Source: Bacillus_BD sp963765265 (GTDB taxonomy: Bacteria > Bacillota > Bacilli > Bacillales > Cytobacillaceae). Taken from it: a stretch of 64,000 nucleotides of DNA. The position numbers and the translations under genes are program-made. Within the stretch, counting starts at the first letter, position 1; every line of letters begins with the position of its first letter. Where the stretch lies: NCBI GenBank assembly GCA_963765265.1, contig CAVXVN010000008.1, positions 186,001-250,000 of the forward strand, read 5' to 3'. This document shows, one piece after another, positions 1 to 9,056 of the stretch. The notes beneath the pieces are model-generated. The model was not told the origin of the DNA. It searched no databases and saw nothing but the letters and a program-made list of their open reading frames with translations.

Positions 1-255
1 CACACGTCTAATATAGTCTTTCTTTTCAAGTTTATCAATTACATAGGTCATACTTCCACTTGCAAGGAGAATTTTCCCACCAATTTGTTGAAGGGGCTGA
101 TCTCCTTTATGAAACAACAACTCCAATACGGCAAACTCCGTTGGATTGAGTCCATATCTCTGAATCCGTTTATTCACATGTTCATTGACAGCACGATATG
201 CTCGAGAGAGAACAATAAATAATTTTAATGACTGATCATTTTTTTCATTACCCAT
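1..255 (-). CDS. MarR-family transcriptional regulator (N-terminal part, runs off the window)
   Basis: Eighty-five codons read leftward from an ATG at 253-255 and continue past base 1. The product starts MGNEKNDQSLKLFIVLSRAY and includes a winged-helix stretch (residues about 35-80) with the typical MarR order: a TEFAVLELL helix, the LQQIGGKILLASGSMTYVID recognition region, and LEKKDYIRRV leading into the wing. An AAGGAT-type ribosome site lies just upstream. MarR proteins bind palindromic operators as dimers and often respond to phenolics, peroxides or quinones. A 17-bp palindrome 82 bases upstream suits autoregulation. The ligand, target genes and C-terminus cannot be judged from this fragment. 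Confidence 0.85.
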   Translation of the reverse strand, partial: MGNEKNDQSLKLFIVLSRAYRAVNEHVNKRIQRYGLNPTEFAVLELLFHKGDQPLQQIGGKILLASGSMTYVIDKLEKKDYIRRV

Positions 256-336
256 AATATTATCCAAATCCTTTTATTCATAATATGTGCTAATTTTAAT
301 TTGATCTAATCGTGTATCTTACAATTTACACAAAAC

Positions 337-353
337 TGATAGATTAACTATCA
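337..353. promoter_or_regulatory. palindrome, candidate MarR operator
   Basis: TGATAG-attaa-CTATCA is a perfect 6-bp inverted repeat with a 5-bp spacer, upstream of the marR start. Size and symmetry fit a MarR dimer site, but binding is inferred. The rest of the 256-709 gap is AT-rich and shows no other gene. Confidence 0.4.
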
Positions 354-709
354 AATTCTAATTATAGGAAAGTAAACAATAAATGTCAATTACTGCAAAA
401 ATTAATTGAATATCAGTTCCTACTACTAAATTGTAGCATAGTTTCCGAATTTCTTTGATCCAAATCATTAAGTAAAAATCCGTTCATACTTTTGTTCATA
501 ATCGAAGGATTAACATATATTTTACTGTGGAAATAAAGTAAAACTACTACTTCTACGTTTGTATGCAAACACAGAAGATTGTCGAAAGATTTTCTATCAA
601 AAAATTTGTCTAATATTGCGAATCTATTTACTTTAACTGAATTTCTTGTGATAATTCATCAAGGATAGTATTAAAAAGAGAAAAAGGTTAAATCAGGGGG
701 CATTTTCAA

Positions 710-976
710 TTGCATTCTATAAATAAAACCATCTTAATTGAAATTCAACAAAAACGAGAAGACATGATAGATTTAGTCAACAAAAAAGGCATTTTAAATG
801 ATGACGCGATCAGATGTAGCCAAGAGCTTGATCAATTAATATACCAATATCAATATTTTTTTCGCAAAAAAAGAATGCAACGAGGTGAGCGAACAAATAA
901 AGAAAACCTCCATCAGTGGGCAGTTTCTCCCCTCCCCCACTCTCTGATTCCGCAGATGATTAGCAACCCATCATAA
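710..976 (+). CDS. Spo0E-family aspartyl-phosphate phosphatase
   Basis: A small helical protein of 88 residues with the Spo0E signature SQELDQLI at about residues 37-44. Members dephosphorylate Spo0A~P and so delay entry into sporulation. The length is close to Bacillus Spo0E (about 85 aa). The start is a TTG at 710-712, preceded by an AGGGGG ribosome site about nine bases away; no better ATG is available. The C-terminal tail is rich in Pro and Ser and is not conserved in the family. The gene stands alone and is followed by a strong terminator. Which Spo0E paralog it corresponds to is unclear. Confidence 0.85.
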   Translation: MHSINKTILIEIQQKREDMIDLVNKKGILNDDAIRCSQELDQLIYQYQYFFRKKRMQRGERTNKENLHQWAVSPLPHSLIPQMISNPS

Positions 977-993
977 TTTACAAATGCACCTTT

Positions 994-1035
994 AAAAAAG
1001 TCGAGATTTCCATTTAATTGGTTCTCGACTTTTTT
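994..1035 (+). terminator. rho-independent terminator of the spo0E-like gene
   Basis: Hairpin arms AAAAAAGTCGAGA and TCTCGACTTTTTT, with the T-run on the + strand directly after the stem. Confidence 0.85.
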
Positions 1036-1054
1036 AATAGATAGGAAGCCTATT

Positions 1055-1091
1055 AAAAATCGAGATTCCTACAAGAGGAAACTCGATTTTT
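1055..1091 (-). terminator. terminator of the ferredoxin oxidoreductase operon
   Basis: AAAAATCGAG pairs with CTCGATTTTT around a short loop. It lies just beyond the stop codon of the alpha-beta gene and ends in a T-run on the minus strand. Confidence 0.8.
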
Positions 1092-1108
1092 CTTTTCAAT
1101 AGCTAATA

Positions 1109-3427
1109 TTATAAAAACGGACTTTCATGTTTTGCTTTAAGTTGATTCCAGCGGCGATCGATTTCTTTTTCGAACTCTTCTAGAATGGCTTTATTTTCTT
1201 CTTTTAACATATGTTTTGTTTTACCCATATGTTTTAACCAATCACTAACTTCAATGCGTTTCTTTTTCTCCTCTGGATTAAAAGTGATGGTTGTAACACC
1301 TTTTTCCACTTCATAAAGAGGGAAGAAGCAAGAATTAACGGCAGCATCTACAATTTCTTGTCCTAATTTTTCATCTGATTTCCAGTTTAACGGACAAGCG
1401 ATTAAGATTTTCCCATATACCATACCTACGTTATTTGCATACCATTGTGCTTTGGCAGCTTTTTTCACAAGGTCTTGCGGGAATGATTCTGAACCAGTGA
1501 ATATATATGAAATATTTGTTGCGGCCATAATTTGAGCTGTATCCTTATGGTGGAACGCTTTACCTGCTTGATATGGTCCTACACCAGAAGTACTTGTCAT
1601 GTGTCCTAGTGGAGTTGAATAAGACAATTGGCTTCCTGTATTCATGTAACCTTCATTATCATACTCAACAATAATCATTTTGTGGTTACGTAATGCTGTA
1701 CCGATTGCAGGGCCCATACCAATATCCATACCACCGTCACCAGTTATCATAACAAATGTGAACTCATCACTTAATCCAAGCGCTTCAAATTCACCACGGC
1801 GTTTTCTTTCATGGAACATTTCTACAACACCAGATAATGTAGCTGCCCCATTTTGGAATAGGTTATGGATATAAGTTTGTTTATGTGAACTGTAAGGATA
1901 TCCTGTTGTTACAATCATTCCACAACCTGTATGGAATAACACAACAATATCGCCTTCAATTCCTTTAAAGAACGTTTCTAGTCCAGAGAAAATACCACAG
2001 CCAGGGCATGCGCCGTGTCCTGAAGAAATACGTTTTGGTTTTTTCGTTAAGGCTCTTAGTGGAGGAATCTTAACTTTTAGTTTACCTGATTCTTCATCAG
2101 GAGTAACCGTAATAAGACCTGTAATTAAATCTTCTTTTTTCAATGGTTCTACACGACGTTTTGGTGCTAATTCTGGGTTACCAGGAGTATGACCAAAGTA
2201 ATCAAATGGTACTTCTACTTTATTAGCTTCTACCGCATCAATTGCTAATTGGAAGAACTCTTCTGCATCATCAGCGTAGAAATCTTTTCCGCCTAAACCA
2301 TAAATACGGTTTATCACTTTGATATCATGGTTTTCATAAGTTTGTAGTGCTGCTCTTACTTCAAGTGCCATGTTACCACCATGAGCACCATATGAATCTC
2401 CACGGTCACCCACTGTAATAGCTTTTACATTTTTTAATGCTTCAGCAATTTGTTTTTGCGGGAAAGGACGAAGAATGTTAGGTGAAATAACCCCTGCTTT
2501 AATCCCCTTCGCACGTAATTGATCCACAACATCCTTACAAACTTCTGTAGCTGAGTTTATCATAAATACGGCAACTTCAGCGTCTTCCATTTCATATAGG
2601 TCAAGGATCGGATATTCACGACCAGTTAATTCTGCGTATTCTTTTGCTATTCTTTCAAATACTTTCTCAGCGTTATACATTGCTTCTGATTGTTGATAAC
2701 GGTTATTAATTGTATCAGGCTCATTCATATACGCACCAATGGATACTGGATTGTCACGGTCTAAAGCATGTGGGAAGTTTGTTGGAGCTTCGCCGATAAA
2801 CTTTTGAACTTCTTTATTATCTTTAAGTACTTGTACACGTCTCTTTTGGTGGGAAGTAAAGTATCCATCGTAAGAAACAATAACTGGTAAGCGAACTTCT
2901 GGATCTTCAGCTAGTTTAATAGCCATGATATTCATATCATAAACAACTTGTGGATCACGAGCCATCAAAATCGGCCAGCCGATATTGAGGGCAAAGTATA
3001 AATCAGAGTGGTCGCCATGGATATTTAATGGCCCTGAAACAGAACGGTTTACTAGATTTAATACCATTGGCATACGTGTTCCTGATTGAACTGGTAATTG
3101 TTCAAGCATATATAAGAAACCATTTGCACTTGTTGCGTTAAATACACGTCCGCCACCTGCAGCAGCACCGTAACAAATCCCTGCAGAACCATGTTCACCG
3201 TCAGCAGCGATTAATTTAATATCATGTTGTCCTCTTGCTTTCATTCCATCAAGGAACTGAGCAACCTCAGTAGAAGGGGAAATTGGATAATAACCCATGA
3301 TATGATAATTTATTTGATGTGCTGCATATGCTGCCATTTCATTTCCTGATTCAAATACAATCGCTTGTTCAACAGATCCATCCGATAGACCTGCTTTTTC
3401 TTTATCTATGATAATCTCTTTAGACAT
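1109..3427 (-). CDS. pyruvate-type 2-oxoacid:ferredoxin oxidoreductase, fused alpha-beta subunits
   Basis: A 772-residue fusion. The N-terminal half is the alpha subunit (YYPISPST at 46-53, the substrate/TPP-facing domain). The C-terminal part from about residue 470 is the beta subunit, with the CPGCG cluster-ligand motif and the TPP-binding GDGG followed about 30 residues later by an Asn-containing NEGYMNTG stretch. It oxidatively decarboxylates a 2-oxoacid, probably pyruvate, to the acyl-CoA and reduces ferredoxin. The gamma-delta partner lies 26 bases upstream on the same strand, so the two genes form an operon. The substrate is assigned from overall resemblance; a branched-chain 2-oxoacid is the main alternative. 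The enzyme is oxygen-sensitive in most hosts and suggests fermentative or microaerobic growth. Confidence 0.85.
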   Translation of the reverse strand: MSKEIIIDKEKAGLSDGSVEQAIVFESGNEMAAYAAHQINYHIMGYYPISPSTEVAQFLDGMKARGQHDIKLIAADGEHGSAGICYGAAAGGGRVFNATSANGFLYMLEQLPVQSGTRMPMVLNLVNRSVSGPLNIHGDHSDLYFALNIGWPILMARDPQVVYDMNIMAIKLAEDPEVRLPVIVSYDGYFTSHQKRRVQVLKDNKEVQKFIGEAPTNFPHALDRDNPVSIGAYMNEPDTINNRYQQSEAMYNAEKVFERIAKEYAELTGREYPILDLYEMEDAEVAVFMINSATEVCKDVVDQLRAKGIKAGVISPNILRPFPQKQIAEALKNVKAITVGDRGDSYGAHGGNMALEVRAALQTYENHDIKVINRIYGLGGKDFYADDAEEFFQLAIDAVEANKVEVPFDYFGHTPGNPELAPKRRVEPLKKEDLITGLITVTPDEESGKLKVKIPPLRALTKKPKRISSGHGACPGCGIFSGLETFFKGIEGDIVVLFHTGCGMIVTTGYPYSSHKQTYIHNLFQNGAATLSGVVEMFHERKRRGEFEALGLSDEFTFVMITGDGGMDIGMGPAIGTALRNHKMIIVEYDNEGYMNTGSQLSYSTPLGHMTSTSGVGPYQAGKAFHHKDTAQIMAATNISYIFTGSESFPQDLVKKAAKAQWYANNVGMVYGKILIACPLNWKSDEKLGQEIVDAAVNSCFFPLYEVEKGVTTITFNPEEKKKRIEVSDWLKHMGKTKHMLKEENKAILEEFEKEIDRRWNQLKAKHESPFL

Positions 3428-3453
3428 AAACGGTATTCACCCTTCGCTATAAA

Positions 3454-4458
3454 TTATTTTACAAGTTCGAACAAATGTGGTACACGGTTGGCATCAGCAT
3501 AACCGTCATTCGTTTCATCTTCACTAGATAATGCATCTGTCGGACATGCATGTACACATTTTAAGCAGCCTTTACAATATTGATAGTCGATTCCTTTAAG
3601 GAACATTTGTGGACGACCTTTTTTATCCGGCTCTTCTTTCCAAACAAAGCAAAAGTCAGGGCAGGCTGTGTCACATTGAGCACAGTTGATACATGTTTCC
3701 TGATGAAAATGTGGAAGTACTCCAGAACGTGAAATACTTAAATCTTTGAAAATACTATTTCCAGGATCTATAACTAGACCACCGATTGGTTGTGTTTCAT
3801 AACCAAGAGTTGGCTCATGGCGAACAAATGGCTTAGCAGCTGCTTCAGGACTTAATTCAAATGTTTTAAATTGAACTTCATTATAACCACGATCAAACGT
3901 ACGAATATTTGATTCTACTAAATGAGGGTATTTCTTTTCAAAAGTACGACGAATCGTATCTCTCATTGAGTCTGCATCTAAGAAATCAAGAATTCTAAAA
4001 ATAGCTCCCAGCATGGCTGTATTTACTTTTGTTTTTTCTTCTAGAGCAATTTGAGTGGCATCTATAACAGCTACGATACCCCCATCAATTTTTGCTAACT
4101 CTTTCAGCTCTTCTGGAGTTTTCATAGAGTTAACTAAAACCGTACTATCTGGATAAATACCGCTAGTACAATCTTGAGTTTTGAAAAGCGCATCATGGAA
4201 TATCGCTACTAAATGCGGGCGCTCAACAGGAGTTGTATCGCGAATATTTGTATATGGGTCACAAAAACGAATATTCCCTTTTACAGGTGAACCTTTTTTC
4301 TCTGAGCCATAAGATGAAAAGCTAAGCCCATTTAGACCATTTCCAACTACACCAGCTTCGGAAAGTAACTTTCCTGCTAAATTCGCTCCCAATCCTCCGA
4401 TTGATTCTAAGCGAATCTCAAAAAAACCTAAATCATTCTTTTTTGGTAAAATTGACAT
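3454..4458 (-). CDS. 2-oxoacid:ferredoxin oxidoreductase, fused gamma-delta subunits
   Basis: A 334-residue fusion. Residues about 15-190 are the gamma domain (IGGLGANLAGKLLSEAGV, the CoA-binding catalytic domain). The C-terminus is a delta-type ferredoxin with two 4Fe-4S motifs, CINCAQCDTACP and CKGCLKCVHACP. Electrons pass from the TPP site in the alpha-beta protein through these clusters to external ferredoxin. It is the first gene of the operon, with a GGGAGGG ribosome site nine bases before the ATG. The two-polypeptide arrangement (gamma-delta, then alpha-beta) is a condensed form of the four-subunit enzyme. No separate flavodoxin or maturation gene is beside it. Confidence 0.85.
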   Translation of the reverse strand: MSILPKKNDLGFFEIRLESIGGLGANLAGKLLSEAGVVGNGLNGLSFSSYGSEKKGSPVKGNIRFCDPYTNIRDTTPVERPHLVAIFHDALFKTQDCTSGIYPDSTVLVNSMKTPEELKELAKIDGGIVAVIDATQIALEEKTKVNTAMLGAIFRILDFLDADSMRDTIRRTFEKKYPHLVESNIRTFDRGYNEVQFKTFELSPEAAAKPFVRHEPTLGYETQPIGGLVIDPGNSIFKDLSISRSGVLPHFHQETCINCAQCDTACPDFCFVWKEEPDKKGRPQMFLKGIDYQYCKGCLKCVHACPTDALSSEDETNDGYADANRVPHLFELVK

Positions 4459-4498
4459 TAATAATTCTCCCTCCCAATAAGAAAATAGAAAGTATTTA

Positions 4499-4520
4499 AA
4501 ATTCAGTCAAAACTGAATTT
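4499..4520 (-). promoter_or_regulatory. hairpin or operator in the leader of the oxidoreductase operon
   Basis: AAATTCAG and CTGAATTT form a perfect 8-bp inverted repeat with a 6-base loop, 41 bases upstream of the gamma-delta start. It could be a regulator site or an mRNA hairpin. It does not match the Fnr or Rex consensus as I know them. Confidence 0.35.
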
Positions 4521-4977
4521 GACCAAAAATAGGTTTCCGAATTATTTTAGAATCTATTTTTGATTATTCATATAATATTGACTTTCTTTTCTTATTTTAT
4601 ATAAATATATCATATTTTGGTGTAATTACTATCAATTATTTTGAAAAAAGTTATGAAACAGTTCATTTTTTTTAAAAATATTCTGTATTATCACAAAACT
4701 TTTTACTATATAACAGATATAAATACTTTATACTACAACAGAACAGATTACTTTGCTTCAATATGGTTATTTCTATTTCACTCCTAACATTTTAATTTAC
4801 ATACGCATAAAATATTAAATTTTTCAAAACTGATGAATCATGGAATAATGATAATTATAAGGATATTAAGGGTTAGATTTGAATCTTATCATAAACCACT
4901 CATGATTTCATCTTTCACGATTTTTCCTATACAATAGGATAGATAATTGTTTACTTTATTGAAGGAGTCTAAATGAA
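4521..4977. other. AT-rich divergent intergenic region
   Basis: Very AT-rich spacer between two divergent genes. It must hold both promoters, but no -35/-10 pair stands out enough to call, and no ORF with a ribosome site is present. Confidence 0.5.
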
Positions 4978-6735
4978 ATGAAGATTATTTGTGCCACTTT
5001 AAATGCAAAGTATATCCATACGAATTTAGCGATTCGTTATTTAAAGGCCTATGCAGAGCCTGAGTTTGACATTGAACTAGCCGAATATACAATTAAAGAT
5101 CCGATCATGAATATCGTGACCGATCTCATTCGTAGAAAACCAAATGTAATCGGATTTAGCTGTTATATTTGGAATATCGAAGAAACAATCAAAGTAATTC
5201 AAATGATAAAAAAAATCGATCCAACGATCGTCATGATTGTAGGGGGACCTGAAGTTTCTTATGATGTTCAGGATTGGATGAAAAAAGTTAACGAATTTGA
5301 TTTTATTATTGTTGGTGAAGGAGAAGAATCATTTAAAAGTTTGCTTCGCGAATTGAATAGCGATGATAAACATTTTGATCAAGTGCCTGGAATTTCCTAT
5401 CGCCATGAAGGGACAATACTGATAAAACCACAGTTGCATAAACTGAATTTACATGACCTTCCATCTCCTTATCGATTTAAAGAGGATGTTCCACAGCTTG
5501 GAAAGCGAGTTACTTACATCGAGACAAGTCGAGGATGCCCATTCAATTGTCAATTTTGTTTATCTTCTATTGAAGTGGGTGTCCGTTATTTTGATCGAGA
5601 AAAAATCAAAGAAGATATCCGCTATTTAATGATAAATGGTGCAAAAACGATTAAATTTGTTGACCGTACGTTTAATATAAGTAGAAGTTATGCGATGGAA
5701 ATGTTTCGCTTTTTAATTGACGAACATTTACCTGGAACCGTTTTTCAATTCGAGATAACCGCTGATATTATGCGACCCGAAGTCATTGAGTTTTTAAATA
5801 AGGAAGCTCCTCCTGGCTTATTCCGTTTTGAAATTGGGGTACAATCAACAAATGACTACACGAATGAACTTGTCATGAGAAAGCAAAATTTTGAAAAGCT
5901 AACGAGAACCGTCATGTTGGTGAAGGAAGGAAGAAAGATTGATCAGCACCTTGATTTAATTGCCGGACTTCCTGAGGAGGATTACCATTCATTTAGGAGA
6001 ACATTTAATGATGTGTTTGCATTACGCCCGGAGGAATTACAACTGGGATTTTTAAAAATGCTACGCGGTACAGGATTAAGAATTCGGGCAAAAGAACATC
6101 AATATATTTATAGCGACCACCCACCCTATGAAATTCTTGGTAATCGAGTTCTTCCCTTTGATGATATTATCAAGATTAAACAAGTAGAGGATGTATTGGA
6201 GAAATATTGGAATGACCATCGAATGGATCATACGATTGAGTATCTTGTTTCAAACATTTTTCCTTCTCCCTTTGATTTCTTTCAAGATTTCGGTCGTTTT
6301 TGGGAGGAAAAAGGCTGGTCTCGTATCGGTCATCAATTGGAGGACTTATTTCGAAGACTAGACGAATTTCTCAGCTACTCTGAGATACAAGATCTTCATA
6401 TCGTACGGGACATGATGAAATATGATTATCTTGCCAAGCAGAGATATAAACCAAGAAAAACATGGTGGGAACCAACCTTATCGAAGAAAGATCGATCTCA
6501 TTATTATCAAATGATCCTTCACACACCTTCTGTAATAGGTGAAAGTAAGCTAGATGAAAAGGATTTATTTAAGCATACTCTATTAGAACCACTTTCATTT
6601 GATATTGAAAAATTTTTCATAAACAATGAAATACATGAAAATGACCCTACCTTCCTTTTGGTTCATTTTGATCCATCAAATGAAAAACCAACTTTCACTT
6701 CGATAAAACAGGCTGATTTTCAAATATCTAAGTAA
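4978..6735 (+). CDS. B12-binding domain radical SAM protein (DUF4080 type)
   Basis: 585 residues. The N-terminal 130 residues form a cobalamin-binding Rossmann-like domain (VIGFSCYIWNIEETIKVIQ, then IVGGPEVS). A radical SAM domain follows with the cluster motif CPFNCQFC near residue 188, and the C-terminal 200 residues match the DUF4080 extension seen in this subfamily. Such enzymes use a 4Fe-4S cluster and SAM, often with cobalamin, for methylations or rearrangements; the substrate here is unknown. The start is the ATG at 4978, because an earlier ATG at 4973 closes after two codons; GGAG lies ten bases upstream. It is monocistronic, with its own terminator. Confidence 0.85.
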   Translation: MKIICATLNAKYIHTNLAIRYLKAYAEPEFDIELAEYTIKDPIMNIVTDLIRRKPNVIGFSCYIWNIEETIKVIQMIKKIDPTIVMIVGGPEVSYDVQDWMKKVNEFDFIIVGEGEESFKSLLRELNSDDKHFDQVPGISYRHEGTILIKPQLHKLNLHDLPSPYRFKEDVPQLGKRVTYIETSRGCPFNCQFCLSSIEVGVRYFDREKIKEDIRYLMINGAKTIKFVDRTFNISRSYAMEMFRFLIDEHLPGTVFQFEITADIMRPEVIEFLNKEAPPGLFRFEIGVQSTNDYTNELVMRKQNFEKLTRTVMLVKEGRKIDQHLDLIAGLPEEDYHSFRRTFNDVFALRPEELQLGFLKMLRGTGLRIRAKEHQYIYSDHPPYEILGNRVLPFDDIIKIKQVEDVLEKYWNDHRMDHTIEYLVSNIFPSPFDFFQDFGRFWEEKGWSRIGHQLEDLFRRLDEFLSYSEIQDLHIVRDMMKYDYLAKQRYKPRKTWWEPTLSKKDRSHYYQMILHTPSVIGESKLDEKDLFKHTLLEPLSFDIEKFFINNEIHENDPTFLLVHFDPSNEKPTFTSIKQADFQISK

Positions 6736-6746
6736 ATGGAAGCAAA

Positions 6747-6787
6747 TAGCCCCTTCAAATCTTTAAGATTAGAGGGGCTGTTTTTTA
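6747..6787 (+). terminator. terminator after the radical SAM gene
   Basis: AGCCCCT ... AGGGGCT stem with an inner AATCTT/AAGATT pairing, followed by TTTTTT. The T-run overlaps the stop codon of the convergent microgene. Confidence 0.85.
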
Positions 6788-6934
6788 TTCGTTATTCTTT
6801 TTTTCTTTCTTTTTTCCAATTTGCTTAGTCATAAATGGTACTTCGTATAACTTACTCGCATTCAAATCGCCAAATTCCATTCCAAATTCAACATTTGTAC
6901 TTTTTTCAAATGATTTATTAAATGATTTTTTCAT
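6785..6934 (-). CDS. 49-aa spore-protein-like microprotein (gamma-SASP-like motif)
   Basis: Too short for ordinary ORF calling. The ATG at 6932-6934 starts a 49-residue Lys-rich protein whose centre reads NVEFGMEFGDLNASK. That resembles the FGTEFASETNAQ repeat of gamma-type SASPs, which store amino acids in spores. A GAGGGAAG ribosome site lies at the end of the preceding gene, which stops one base before this ATG. It is therefore the second gene of a two-gene microprotein operon. The family assignment is an inference from one motif; the protein could be a new small spore or coat component. Confidence 0.6.
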   Translation of the reverse strand: MKKSFNKSFEKSTNVEFGMEFGDLNASKLYEVPFMTKQIGKKKEKKNNE

Positions 6935-6935
6935 G

Positions 6936-7097
6936 TTAACTTCTTCCCTCTCGACCCTTCTTTGAATTTCGATTGGCCCCTTTTAGCTGATTCTCGCCAT
7001 TACTGAACTCAACAGAAAACTCAGCCTCCTGGGTATTTTTTTTGGGGGTTTTACTATATTTTTCCACTGCATCAAATTGTGCTTTTCGCTTTACCAT
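6936..7097 (-). CDS. 53-aa spore-protein-like microprotein (gamma-SASP-like motif)
   Basis: 53 residues, starting at the ATG 7095-7097, with AAAGGTGG eight bases upstream. It is rich in Lys, Asn, Gln and Glu and has no Cys or Trp. The segment EAEFSVEFSNGENQ parallels NVEFGMEFGDLNAS in the next gene, so the two are probably diverged paralogs. Both resemble the EF-containing repeat of gamma-type SASPs. The overlapping ATG at 7102 is in another frame and has worse spacing. Function is inferred from composition and motif only. Confidence 0.6.
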   Translation of the reverse strand: MVKRKAQFDAVEKYSKTPKKNTQEAEFSVEFSNGENQLKGANRNSKKGREGRS

Positions 7098-7314
7098 TCA
7101 TCATTCCACCTTTATTGATAACTATATTAAATCTTGTTGATAAGTTAAAAACGAATTCAACTACAACATTTAATAACAAAGCCTTTTAGATTCAGCTATG
7201 CAAAATATAGTTTCTTCTATTAAAATGATTTCATTCAAAAAAGGATTTCCTTATTTTTCATTAAATAAATGGGATAATTCCGAAAAGAATATAGGTAAAA
7301 AAGGAATGATCCAG

Positions 7315-7650
7315 ATGAAAAGTAAGCATTTAAGTGAATTTGATGAAAGTCTACCACATCAAATAAATGCCCCGAATTTAAAAGGAACAGGATCCAAAAG
7401 GTTGCCACCATTCGTTAATTCCTTTGGTGTGACGATTGGAGATAGCCATTATACATCAAAAGAATCTCCGTTAGAAAATTGGAGTGACAATGTAGACCCT
7501 GCAGTCATGTCTGGGAGTGAATGGGTACATCCCACCAACGATATCGGATGGAACACACCCGAAAACAAAGAATTAATTGAAAACAAATTATTAGCACAAA
7601 CCAATCCATATATGCACCCGACCAAAAATGTAAGCAAAGCGCCCGATTAA
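7315..7650 (+). CDS. DUF3905 domain protein
   Basis: 111 residues from the ATG at 7315, which has AAAGGA nine bases upstream. A longer reading from 7198 lacks a ribosome site and adds non-conserved sequence. The core (NAPNLKGTGSKRLPPFVNSF, PLENWSDNVDPA, EWVHPTNDIGWNT) matches the DUF3905 family known from Bacillaceae genomes. Its function is unknown; it has no signal peptide or membrane segment and is rich in Asn, Pro and Trp. It is convergent with ktrB. A sporulation role is often suspected for this family but nothing here proves it. Confidence 0.75.
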   Translation: MKSKHLSEFDESLPHQINAPNLKGTGSKRLPPFVNSFGVTIGDSHYTSKESPLENWSDNVDPAVMSGSEWVHPTNDIGWNTPENKELIENKLLAQTNPYMHPTKNVSKAPD

Positions 7651-7661
7651 TAATACGAAAA

Positions 7662-7695
7662 AAAGAGAAAGGAGACTCGATACTCCTTTCTCTTT
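7662..7695 (-). terminator. terminator between DUF3905 and the Ktr gene
   Basis: AAAGAGAAAGGAG pairs with CTCCTTTCTCTTT (13 bp). On the minus strand the stem is followed by a run of T, so it mainly serves the potassium channel gene and may work in both directions. Confidence 0.8.
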
Positions 7696-7697
7696 CA

Positions 7698-9056
7698 CTA
7701 TCCAATAATAATTCTTTCCTTCGGATAATGATACTTCACATCTTGTTCTTTTCCGCGCGTCAATAAGAAAAAGGATACAAGCCCAATTCTACCTATAAAC
7801 ATAAGAATCATAATCACCCATTTTCCAAAAGTGGACAAATCTGCCGTTATTCCCATCGACAATCCAGTGGTTCCAAATGCAGAGCAAACCTCGAAAATAA
7901 TAGCCATGAGCGAATGATGTTCTGAAACAGATAATATAATAATCGAGATGAAACATAGGATTATGGCAAAAAGCATAACCGCAAGGGCTTTTGAAATATC
8001 ATCTTCGTGTATTTCTCTGTTAAATATTTTGATTGAGCGCTTCCCGCGTGCAAAATGAATTAAAAATAAAATATTGATGGCAAGCGTAGTGGTCCGAATA
8101 CCTCCACCTACTGAACTCGGTGAAGCACCAATAAACATAAGCAAACTGATCACGAGCAATGTAGGAGAAGTAAATTCACTGACATCCATGGTAGCTAAGC
8201 CTCCACTCCTTGTTGTGGCAGATTGAAAAAGGGCATAGAAAAGAGATTTATGCCATTCCATTCCTTTAAAAAAATGCTGAAATTCCAACAAAATGATGAA
8301 TAATGTTCCAAAGAAAAGAAGGGCTGCATATGTAATGGTTGTTAGCTTTGTAAATAGTGAAAAACGAAACGGAAGTGTGAAATCCTTTTTATGAAATAAA
8401 TAATTCTTTACTTCAATTAATACTGGAAAACCAATTGAACCGAGTGTCAGTAATAGAATCGTAATGAATTGTACGAAATAATCATCTGCGTACGGTACCA
8501 TTGATGCACCTGTAATATCTAAACCTGCATTCGTGGTTGCACTTATGGAAGCAAATAGACCATGCAAAAAAGCCTCTTTCCAATCAGAATAATATTGTAA
8601 AAAGCGCAACCCAAGAATAAGGGCCCCTATGAATTCGATCAACAAGATCATTTTTAATATTTCTATTATTAAAGCAACAAGACCATGTAAATTGGTTTGA
8701 TTATGGTCAACCATGATCAATTGTCTTCCTCTCAAACCAATCCTCCTTCCTGTTAAAAGCCAGAAAAAGGTTCCTAGTGACATAACTCCAATTCCGCCAA
8801 ATTGAAAAATAAACATTAAAACAAAAAGTCCAAAAACACTATAGGTTTCAGAAATATTAATAACACTCAAACCAGTCACACTTACAGAACTTATCGCTGT
8901 AAAAATCGTATCTAATAAAGAAATTTCAACCCCTTTTTGATGAACAGCAGGGATTCGCAATAATAACACAGACACTGTCACCGCAATAAAATAAAAAGTA
9001 ATGATGGACTGTGCGGGAGTAATATCATCAAGTTTCAGTTTCAGTTTTTTCCACAT
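7698..9056 (-). CDS. Trk/Ktr-type potassium uptake membrane subunit (KtrB/KtrD-like)
   Basis: 452 residues with the four-fold M1-P-M2 architecture of the SKT family. Each repeat has its selectivity-filter loop with the central Gly: SVSVTGLS, ATTNAGLD, ATTRSGGL and AFGTTGLS. The protein imports K+ (or Na+/K+) together with a cytoplasmic RCK subunit such as KtrA or KtrC, which is not encoded here, as is usual for KtrD in Bacillus. Length fits KtrB/KtrD (about 445-450 aa). It is monocistronic. KimA, a second K+ importer, is at 33-35 kb. I cannot separate KtrB from KtrD by eye. Confidence 0.85.
   Translation of the reverse strand: MWKKLKLKLDDITPAQSIITFYFIAVTVSVLLLRIPAVHQKGVEISLLDTIFTAISSVSVTGLSVINISETYSVFGLFVLMFIFQFGGIGVMSLGTFFWLLTGRRIGLRGRQLIMVDHNQTNLHGLVALIIEILKMILLIEFIGALILGLRFLQYYSDWKEAFLHGLFASISATTNAGLDITGASMVPYADDYFVQFITILLLTLGSIGFPVLIEVKNYLFHKKDFTLPFRFSLFTKLTTITYAALLFFGTLFIILLEFQHFFKGMEWHKSLFYALFQSATTRSGGLATMDVSEFTSPTLLVISLLMFIGASPSSVGGGIRTTTLAINILFLIHFARGKRSIKIFNREIHEDDISKALAVMLFAIILCFISIIILSVSEHHSLMAIIFEVCSAFGTTGLSMGITADLSTFGKWVIMILMFIGRIGLVSFFLLTRGKEQDVKYHYPKERIIIG

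Noticed and set aside
7198..7314. N-terminal extension of the DUF3905 gene
   Set aside because: No ribosome site at 7198, and the added residues do not match the family; the ATG at 7315 has good spacing.
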